A DNA stretch of 7,384 nucleotides, from assembly GCA_964343975.1 (NCBI GenBank), contig CAYFLU010000163.1, positions 1-7,384 of the forward strand, read 5' to 3'. Source of the DNA: SCUN01 sp964343975. Lineage in GTDB: Bacteria > Acidobacteriota > Vicinamibacteria > Vicinamibacterales > SCN-69-37. The notes below the pieces were generated by a model that was not told the DNA's origin, made no database searches, and worked only from the letters and a program-made list of their open reading frames with translations. The translations under genes were made by a program, and so were the position numbers. Below are positions 1 through 5,078 of this stretch, piece after piece (the stretch's first letter is position 1; each line of letters opens with the position of its first letter).

Positions 1-603
1 CTGCGCAACCGCCTCACGATCGCCAAGCGCAACGCGGCGCCGCTGGCCTACATGCTCACCGTGCCGGCGACGGCCGAGACGACGAGCGACTTCGAGGATG
101 GCGTGATCGGCGCGAAGATCCGGATTCTCAGCGAGACGGAATCGCGTCCGGCGCTCGCGCTGAAGTTCAATACGCGGCTCCCGAACGCGGAGAACGAGAC
201 CGGCCTCGGGCTCGACACCACGGACTTCAACTTCTCGTTCCTGTTCGGGAAGACCGTGCAGTCGATCCGCGTCGTGGGCAACTTCGGCTTCGGGATCCTC
301 GGTGATCCGACACGCGGCGACCGCCAGAACGACGTGTTGCTGTACGGCGCGTCACTCGCGCGCGCGGTGGCGGACGGTCTCGAAGTGGTCGCGGAGATCA
401 ACGGGCGCGCCAACACGCGGTCGAACACGCCGCCGGTCGGCACCGAAAGCCATTCCGTGATGCGTGTGGGCGGCCGGTTCACGCGTGGGCCCGTGCGGTT
501 CGATGGCGCGTTGCTGATTGGCGTGACGGAACGTGATCCGAGCTGGGGCTTCACCGCAGGGCTGACCTGGGTGTTCAAGGCGTTTACGATCCCGCCGCAG
601 TAG
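1..603 (+). CDS. Outer-membrane beta-barrel protein, MetA-pathway (phenol degradation)-like family, 5' truncated
   Basis: The reading frame is open from the first base, so the gene begins outside the window; the methionine at 52 is probably internal. The visible 200 residues alternate hydrophobic and polar residues, with many Gly and aromatic residues, as in outer-membrane beta-strands. The pattern 'GVIGAKIRIL' followed by 'PALALKFNTRLP' and a Gly-rich 'GLGLDTTDFNFSF' stretch resembles the putative phenol-degradation MetA-pathway family (PF13557-like), a poorly characterised group of barrel proteins. The last strand, 'WGFTAGLTWVFKAF', is a plausible closing barrel strand, although the protein ends in IPPQ rather than a terminal Phe. 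No ligand can be inferred. The stop codon lies inside the 3' end of the convergent oxidoreductase gene. The barrel character is fairly secure; the family name is recalled from sequence pattern and less certain. Confidence 0.6.
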   Translation: MRNRLTIAKRNAAPLAYMLTVPATAETTSDFEDGVIGAKIRILSETESRPALALKFNTRLPNAENETGLGLDTTDFNFSFLFGKTVQSIRVVGNFGFGILGDPTRGDRQNDVLLYGASLARAVADGLEVVAEINGRANTRSNTPPVGTESHSVMRVGGRFTRGPVRFDGALLIGVTERDPSWGFTAGLTWVFKAFTIPPQ

Positions 604-2131
604 TCGCGTCCCAGACGGCGCGCACGCGCGCCGCCATCGCGTCGGTCACCCGGCCGGCGCCACCGATGGCCGTCCGCCGGTCGATGACATCTGCCGGCGT
701 CACGGCCATCGCGTGCGTACGGGCGTAGGCGACTTCCGCCGCGAGCACTGGCGACTCCGGTACGAGCCGCGTATCGCCCCACGCCGACGCGCGCGCGAAT
801 TGCAGGACGGCCGTGGCTTCCGTGCCGTACCACGCCGCCAGATGCGACAGCACGTCGGCCGGCAGCGGTGCGCCCGACGCCTTCGCGGCTTCAATCAGCA
901 AGCCCTCGACGTCGGCGACGCCCGCATGCGGCAACGGCCGCGTGGCCGTCTCGCACGCGCGGCCGCGATGCTGCAGCGACGCCGTCACCGCATCGATGGC
1001 GCGTTCGGCGGCCAGGCGCGCGGTCGTGTACTTCGCACCAATCACAGACACCACGTGCGGATGCGACGCGTGCCGCACGATCGAGAAGTCCCGCGGCAGA
1101 TCGAGTCCCTTGGGCGTCGGCGTCGCCGGCACCACGCCGTCATGCACCAGCCGAATGTCGTCGCGGCTGGCTCGGAGGTAGGGGAACGCCGTGTTGGCCT
1201 CGGCCACGAACGCGTCCACGTCGGCGTCAGAGGCCCGCGAACCGGGCGCCACGGGCGTCGTGGTCTGGCCAGTGCCGACGAGCACGAATCCGCGCCACGG
1301 CACCGCAGTGAGCATCCGCCCGGTGGCCGTCGGCGCCACGTGCGCCATGTCGAACGCCGGCCGATCGAGCAGCACGTTCATTGCGCGGAGCAGTGGCGGA
1401 TCCCCGGTGAGACCAAACGCGCGATGGAGGGCGGTGAGGCCATCCGCGGCGGTGAGCACGATCGCGCGGGCCCGAATATCGAACGTCGCGCCGCTCACGA
1501 CATCCCGCGCCTGCACGCCAGTGCCGGTGCGGAGGGGGCCGACGGCCTCGACGTAGTTCACGAGCGTCGCCCCCGCCTCGGCCGCCGCCAACGCCACGCA
1601 CCACGTCAGCCGTTCGGCCTGCGTGGTTTGGTAGTCGTACCACATCGCACCGCCGGTCAGCCCGTCGTCCGCGATGCCGGGAAAGAGCCGGCGCGTCACG
1701 GCTGCGGATTCGAGGCGACCGTTCGGGAGATGCAGTTCGCCCGGGACACCGTCGTTGCGATGGCGGGCGAGGTAGTCATAGAGGCGGAAGCCGGTTCGCA
1801 CGACGAACCGTGAGCGTTTCAGCGTGCGGTAGGTGCCGAAAAGAAAGGGCAGCGGCGTGATCAGGTGCGGCGCGATGCGCGCCCACGTGCGACGTTCCGC
1901 AATCTGTGCGCGCGTTTTGGCCAGGTCGCGGCTCTGCAGCGCGCGGAGACCGCCATGAAGTGTGCGCTGGTGAATGGCGGAGAGGCCGCCGCCGAAGTCG
2001 CCGCGGTCGATGACGGCCGCACGCAACCCGCGGCGCGCGGCGTCGTAGGCGGCAAACAAGCCGTGGCTGCCGGCGCCGACGATCAGCACATCGAACTCTG
2101 TGTTGGCCAGCGCGGCCGCGTCTCGCTGCAT
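584..2131 (-). CDS. GlpD-family FAD-dependent oxidoreductase (glycerol-3-phosphate dehydrogenase/oxidase-like)
   Basis: This 515-residue protein is close to the length of aerobic GlpD, which oxidises sn-glycerol-3-phosphate to dihydroxyacetone phosphate at the membrane and passes electrons to quinone. The N-terminus 'MQRDAAALANTEFDVLIVGAG' is typical of GlpD. It is followed by the Rossmann FAD motif GAGSHG (residues 19-24) and an acidic residue at the end of strand 2 (Asp42). 'HGGLRALQ' (59-66) matches the family's HGGLRYLE signature, 'GAKYTTAR' matches the C-terminal GGKLTTYR-type FAD motif, and the last ~100 residues look like the DAO C-terminal helical domain ('ESPVLAAEVAYARTHAMAVT', 'RRTAIG'). 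The segment just before HGGLR reads LSAIHQRTL instead of the usual SSRSTKLI, so this is a divergent member and its substrate is not certain. The frame stays open upstream, antisense to the next gene, but homology begins at the ATG at 2131. It is transcribed divergently from the methyltransferase. Confidence 0.82.
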   Translation of the reverse strand: MQRDAAALANTEFDVLIVGAGSHGLFAAYDAARRGLRAAVIDRGDFGGGLSAIHQRTLHGGLRALQSRDLAKTRAQIAERRTWARIAPHLITPLPFLFGTYRTLKRSRFVVRTGFRLYDYLARHRNDGVPGELHLPNGRLESAAVTRRLFPGIADDGLTGGAMWYDYQTTQAERLTWCVALAAAEAGATLVNYVEAVGPLRTGTGVQARDVVSGATFDIRARAIVLTAADGLTALHRAFGLTGDPPLLRAMNVLLDRPAFDMAHVAPTATGRMLTAVPWRGFVLVGTGQTTTPVAPGSRASDADVDAFVAEANTAFPYLRASRDDIRLVHDGVVPATPTPKGLDLPRDFSIVRHASHPHVVSVIGAKYTTARLAAERAIDAVTASLQHRGRACETATRPLPHAGVADVEGLLIEAAKASGAPLPADVLSHLAAWYGTEATAVLQFARASAWGDTRLVPESPVLAAEVAYARTHAMAVTPADVIDRRTAIGGAGRVTDAMAARVRAVWDATTAAGS

Positions 2132-2164
2132 GACGTCGTCGAAAACTATCCTATAGTAGCTCTC
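2132..2164. promoter_or_regulatory. Divergent promoter region between oxidoreductase and methyltransferase
   Basis: Only 33 bases separate the two start codons, and this AT-rich patch stands out from its surroundings. On the plus strand, TATAGT at 2152-2157 is a good -10 hexamer, with ATGACG (2130-2135) as a weak -35 at 16-base spacing. Transcription would then start at about the GTG at 2165, suggesting a leaderless message. On the minus strand the overlapping TACTAT (2158-2153) could serve the oxidoreductase with a leader of about 15 bases, but no convincing -35 was seen. The two -10 elements share bases, so the promoters would compete. This is inferred from motifs alone. Confidence 0.4.
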
Positions 2165-2923
2165 GTGTCCGGGAACGATCGCGTTCGCGCCTACTGGCAG
2201 AGCCACATCCACGACCTTGAGATCAGCACGCATGCGCCGGGTACGCCCGGTTTCTTTGCGGATCTCGATCAGTACCACTTCGAGAAGCTGCACCATCTGC
2301 TGCGGCTGATCGACTTCAACGCCTGGAAGGACAAAGACGTCCTCGACATCGGCTGCGGCGCCGGCGTGGAAGTGGTGCGATTCGCACGCGCCGGCGCGCG
2401 CATGGTCGGCGTCGACATCGCGGACAGCGCGGTGGCACTGACGCGGCAGAACCTGGCGCAGCAGGGCCTCACCGCGCGCGTCGAGGTCGCCGACGGCGAG
2501 GCGCTCCCGTTTCCTGACAACAGCTTCGACTTCGTGTTCGCGCACGGCGTGATCCAGTACACGAACGACGACCGCGCACTGGCCCGAGAAGTGCGTCGCG
2601 TGCTGCGGCCGGGGGGCGTGGCGCTGTTCCAGGTCTACAACCGCATCTCGTGGCTCAACGCGCTGTCGAAGGTCATGAAGACGCCGCTCGAGCACGAAGA
2701 CGCGCCGGTGCTGAAGCGCTACTCGATCGCGGAGTTCCGCGCGCTGCTCAGCGACTTCGCGAACGTCGATCTCATCTTCGAACGCTTTCCAGTGAAATCC
2801 CGCCTCCACAAAGGCTGGAAGGGCATGGCGTTTAATACGTTCTTTGTCGGCACGTTCAACGCGCTGCCGCGGGCGCTCACGCGCCGCTACGGCTGGCACC
2901 TGCTGGCATTCTGCCGGAAGTAG
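2165..2923 (+). CDS. Class I SAM-dependent methyltransferase (Methyltransf_11-like), substrate unknown
   Basis: This 252-residue protein has the full class I methyltransferase core: motif I DIGCGAG (residues 61-67), which binds S-adenosylmethionine, an acidic residue at the end of strand 2 (Asp84 in VGVDIAD), the adenine-binding segment around Asp110 (VADGEALPF), and 'NSFDFVFAHGVIQYTND' followed by 'EVRRVLRPGG'. The N-terminal 'RVRAYWQSHIHDLEI' and 'GTPGFFADLDQYHFEKL' resemble a recurrent subfamily of small stand-alone methyltransferases without a defined substrate. The GTG at 2165 was chosen because homology begins just after it and no in-frame ATG is near; upstream extension would run antisense through the oxidoreductase. 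No Shine-Dalgarno sequence is visible, which fits the leaderless promoter proposed upstream. The dapF homologue follows after 4 bases, so the two are very probably co-transcribed, but this does not reveal the substrate. Confidence 0.83.
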   Translation: MSGNDRVRAYWQSHIHDLEISTHAPGTPGFFADLDQYHFEKLHHLLRLIDFNAWKDKDVLDIGCGAGVEVVRFARAGARMVGVDIADSAVALTRQNLAQQGLTARVEVADGEALPFPDNSFDFVFAHGVIQYTNDDRALAREVRRVLRPGGVALFQVYNRISWLNALSKVMKTPLEHEDAPVLKRYSIAEFRALLSDFANVDLIFERFPVKSRLHKGWKGMAFNTFFVGTFNALPRALTRRYGWHLLAFCRK

Positions 2924-2927
2924 CCCG

Positions 2928-3719
2928 ATGCAGGTCACCCGCACGGACGCGTACGGCAACGACTTCCTGATCGTCTCGCGCGCCGACGCAGGGGACGAGG
3001 CCACCTGGCCGGCGCTGGCGCGGACGCTGTGCGATCGTCGCACCGGCATTGGTGCGGATGGCTTGCTCATCATCGAAGAGACCCCCGCGGGCGCACGGAT
3101 GCAACTGCGCAACGCCGATGGCAGTTACTCGGAAGTGTCGGGCAATGGCGTGCGCTGCCTCGGCGCCTGGCTCGCCATCCGTCGTGACCTGCCGGTGGGC
3201 GGTAGCGTCACCGTTGAGACGGACGCGGGGCCCAAGCACCTCGCGCTGCTGGCGCGTGACGGTCATCGCTGCACGTTCCGCGCCTCGATGGGCGAGCCCA
3301 CAGACATCCGGCGGTTCGTCCTCGACGTGCACGGTGAGGCCGTTGACCTCGTGACCCTCAGCGTCGGCAATCCTCAGTGCGTCGTGCTCGGGCCCCTCAG
3401 CGAGGAACGCCTGCAGCGGCTCGGCAGCCGCCTCGCGACGCATCCGTGGTTCCCGGAGGGCACGAACGTCGAGCTCGCACGCGTCGATGCGCCGGACCGC
3501 GTGTCGATTCTGATCTGGGAGCGCGGCGTGGGGCCCACGCAGTCGTCGGGCACCGGCACGTGTGCCGCCGCCGTCGCCGCGGCCTGCTTTGGCAATGCGC
3601 AGCGGACGATGGACGTCGAGGCGCCGGGTGGCACGCAGCACGTCGAGTGGTTGGATGACGGGTTGTGGCTGACCGGGTGGGCAGACGTGCTGTCAGAAAC
3701 TGCGTACCCGCGCCGCTAG
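2928..3719 (+). CDS. dapF: Diaminopimelate epimerase homologue with both catalytic Cys replaced by Ser
   Basis: DapF interconverts LL- and meso-diaminopimelate, the last steps toward lysine and the peptidoglycan cross-linking residue, in the cytoplasm, using two active-site cysteines and no cofactor. This 263-residue protein matches the family along its length: GND (residues 10-12), GIGADG (40-45), RNADGS (61-66), SGNGVRC (71-77), VGNPQC, PEGTNVEL, WERG, and SSGTGTC (206-212). The substrate-contacting residues mostly remain (Asn11, NADGS, GTN, Glu-Arg of WERG). However, the first catalytic Cys (normally CGNG) is Ser71 and the second (normally CGTG) is Ser207; GNPH is GNPQ and GxGET is GVGPT. 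The frame is intact, so this is not simple decay. The ATG at 2928 has GGAAG 7 bases upstream and lies 4 bases after the methyltransferase stop. It may be a lineage-specific DapF variant or an isomerase of altered chemistry; the symbol reflects family only. Confidence 0.85.
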   Translation: MQVTRTDAYGNDFLIVSRADAGDEATWPALARTLCDRRTGIGADGLLIIEETPAGARMQLRNADGSYSEVSGNGVRCLGAWLAIRRDLPVGGSVTVETDAGPKHLALLARDGHRCTFRASMGEPTDIRRFVLDVHGEAVDLVTLSVGNPQCVVLGPLSEERLQRLGSRLATHPWFPEGTNVELARVDAPDRVSILIWERGVGPTQSSGTGTCAAAVAAACFGNAQRTMDVEAPGGTQHVEWLDDGLWLTGWADVLSETAYPRR

Positions 3720-3737
3720 CGGCCGCGCGGTTCTTGC

Positions 3738-3754
3738 GTCCTCGTCGCGAGGAC
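3738..3754. terminator. Hairpin between convergent dapF and lipoprotein genes, possible bidirectional terminator
   Basis: A perfect 7-base stem (GTCCTCG / CGAGGAC) with a 3-base TCG loop lies in the 34-base gap between two converging genes and touches the lipoprotein stop codon. In the dapF direction it is followed by a moderately T-rich stretch (TACTTCTTCGATTTC) but no true U-run, and there is none on the other strand. Position is the main argument for terminator function. A separate 12-base palindrome, GCCGCTAGCGGC (3712-3723), spans the dapF stop. Confidence 0.4.
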
Positions 3755-4329
3755 TACTTCTTCGATTTCTGCGGTGTCGGCGCGAGCGCGACGAGATCTC
3801 GTGTCAGGGCCGCAGTTACATCGGCCAGCCGCTTCGCGGCCTTCGTCAACTCGCCGTTCGCTTGCCACGTGCGCGCATCTTGCAAGGCCTGCTGTGCGGC
3901 CTTGCGCGATTGGCGCAGCTTGTCCGCGCGCTTCGCGGCCGACCGCGGAGCTTGGGCGATCGCCGCGTCGGCCGCTTTGGTCTCGCGCTCGATCGTGGCT
4001 ACCGAGGCGGCGATTTCCGCCGTGAGGCGTTCCTTGGTCGCGGCCGCGGTCTTCGCGGCCTGAAAGCCATGGTCGCGCGCGGTCAGTGCCGCGCTCAGCG
4101 CCTGCTTGTAGTCGCGCTGTGTGACCGCCGTGTCGTAGCGCGTGAGCGCCTCCTGCGCCGCCGACAGTTCCTCCGCCGCGTATGTGGCGGCGCCCGCGTC
4201 TTTGGCCGACGTCACCGACGCCACGGCCTGATCGTGTTCTTTGGTGGGAGGTTCGGAGCATCCGACGATGACGAAGCAGCTCACAGCCAACACCGCTTCA
4301 ACGGTCCGTGCTCCAATGCGGCGACGCAT
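3754..4329 (-). CDS. Lipoprotein with DUF4398-like helical/coiled-coil body
   Basis: This 191-residue protein opens with a basic n-region (MRRR), a hydrophobic stretch 'VEAVLAVSCFVIVGC' and a lipobox VIVGC with Cys24 as the likely lipidated residue, indicating export and anchoring in a membrane facing the periplasm. The mature part starts SEPPTKEHDQAVAS and contains 'AKDAGAATYAAEELSAAQEA', the pattern of DUF4398-like lipoproteins, followed by long Ala-, Lys- and Glu-rich heptad-like helices and a basic tail (PQKSKK). No catalytic residues are seen; a structural or envelope-associated role is plausible but unproven. TATACT (minus strand, 4343-4338) sits 8 bases before the ATG, so the transcript may be leaderless. 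The gene converges on dapF and diverges from radC with only 16 bases between starts. Confidence 0.72.
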   Translation of the reverse strand: MRRRIGARTVEAVLAVSCFVIVGCSEPPTKEHDQAVASVTSAKDAGAATYAAEELSAAQEALTRYDTAVTQRDYKQALSAALTARDHGFQAAKTAAATKERLTAEIAASVATIERETKAADAAIAQAPRSAAKRADKLRQSRKAAQQALQDARTWQANGELTKAAKRLADVTAALTRDLVALAPTPQKSKK

Positions 4330-4345
4330 GCACAGGGAGTATACC
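4330..4345. promoter_or_regulatory. 16-base divergent spacer: radC ribosome binding site overlapping lipoprotein -10 element
   Basis: On the plus strand AGGGAG (4334-4339) is a strong Shine-Dalgarno sequence 6 bases before the radC GTG at 4346 and decides that start. On the minus strand, TATACT (4343-4338) is a near-consensus -10 for the lipoprotein, with GTGACG as a weak -35 about 15 bases upstream. The two share bases around the palindrome GTATAC (4339-4344). If radC starts at 4346, its own promoter must lie inside the lipoprotein coding sequence. Motif-based inference. Confidence 0.45.
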
Positions 4346-5029
4346 GTGCGCCGACACGCGTCACCGCTGCCGCCGCGCGATCGGCCGAGAGAAAAGTTGC
4401 AGGCGAATGGCCGCGGGACGCTGGCCGACCACGAGCTCGTGGCGCTGATCGTCGGTCACGGCCAGCGCGGCCGCAGTGCCCTGGATCTCGGCACGTCGAT
4501 TCTCGAGGCGACTGGCGGCATTCATGGGCTCGCGCGGACAAGCGCCGTGCACCTGGCGCGGCTTGACGGCGTCGGCGGGGCGCTGGCCGCACGACTCCTC
4601 GCGGCCGTGGAACTCGGACGCCGCACACTGGAACGGCCGGCGCCCGAACGGCAGCGCTTCACCACCCCGCGCGATCTGGCCGACTTCCTGATTCCCCGGT
4701 ACGGCGCCCATCCGGTGGAGCAGTTCGGCCTGGTGCTCCTCGACGCGCGGCACCAGCTCATTCGCGATCGGGTGTTGATGGTCGGCGGGCAGGACGCCGT
4801 GACTGCACCGCCGCGTGAGATCTTTCGGGAAGCGCTCGCGGCGGGCGCGGCTGGCGTCGTCGTGTTCCACAACCACCCGACGGGGGATCCGACGCCCAGC
4901 CCTGAGGATGTGCGGTTGACGGAGCGGTTGATCCAGGCGGGGCGAGTGCTGGGGGTCGAGCTGGTCGACCATCTCGTGATCGCCGACAGCCGGTACTTCT
5001 CGATGCGGGAGTTCGGGGCGCTCGTCTAG
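4346..5029 (+). CDS. radC: RadC family JAB-domain protein (UPF0758)
   Basis: This 227-residue protein has the normal RadC length and layout. The N-terminus carries DRPREKL (residues 12-18), followed by a helix-hairpin-helix-like DNA-binding region ('LARLDGVGGALAARLLAAVE' then LGRR), and a C-terminal JAB/MPN domain with 'PPREIFREAL' and the metal-binding JAMM signature HNHPTGDPTPSPED (His175, His177, Ser185, Asp188). The canonical HNHPSG is HNHPTG here, a mild change. RadC proteins were named for a repair phenotype later questioned; their biochemical role is still unclear, although the motif predicts a zinc metallo-hydrolase fold. The GTG at 4346 is preferred over upstream in-frame ATGs at 4316 and 4328 because of the AGGGAG 6 bases upstream and because it leaves about 11 residues before DRPREKL, as usual in the family. 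metG follows after 49 bases. Confidence 0.92.
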   Translation: MRRHASPLPPRDRPREKLQANGRGTLADHELVALIVGHGQRGRSALDLGTSILEATGGIHGLARTSAVHLARLDGVGGALAARLLAAVELGRRTLERPAPERQRFTTPRDLADFLIPRYGAHPVEQFGLVLLDARHQLIRDRVLMVGGQDAVTAPPREIFREALAAGAAGVVVFHNHPTGDPTPSPEDVRLTERLIQAGRVLGVELVDHLVIADSRYFSMREFGALV

Positions 5030-5035
5030 TACAAT
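5030..5035 (+). promoter_or_regulatory. Candidate -10 element upstream of metG
   Basis: TACAAT lies immediately after the radC stop codon and 43 bases before the metG ATG, matching the -10 consensus at five of six positions. No convincing -35 was found at normal spacing inside the end of radC. If real, it would give metG its own promoter with a leader of about 36 bases; otherwise metG is read through from radC. Confidence 0.3.
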
Positions 5036-5078
5036 TGCGATTTACGGCGTCAACGCGACACCCACACATCCACGGATC

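Noticed and set aside
48..833. Minus-strand open frame opposite the beta-barrel gene
   Set aside because: Low-complexity Arg/Ser/Pro-rich translation, no homology-like motifs, overlaps two real genes.
1865..2164. N-terminal extension of the methyltransferase upstream of the GTG
   Set aside because: It would be antisense to the conserved FAD-binding N-terminus of the oxidoreductase and resembles no methyltransferase N-terminus.
2132..3112. Open minus-strand frame extending the oxidoreductase by 327 codons across the methyltransferase and the start of dapF
   Set aside because: Its translation is Arg/His/Val-rich without recognisable motifs and is antisense to two well-supported genes. GC-rich codon structure commonly opens such frames, and GlpD homology begins at the ATG at 2131.
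3712..3723. 12-base palindrome GCCGCTAGCGGC at the dapF stop as an operator or attachment site
   Set aside because: Short GC palindromes are expected by chance in this composition and there is no second copy or regulator nearby.
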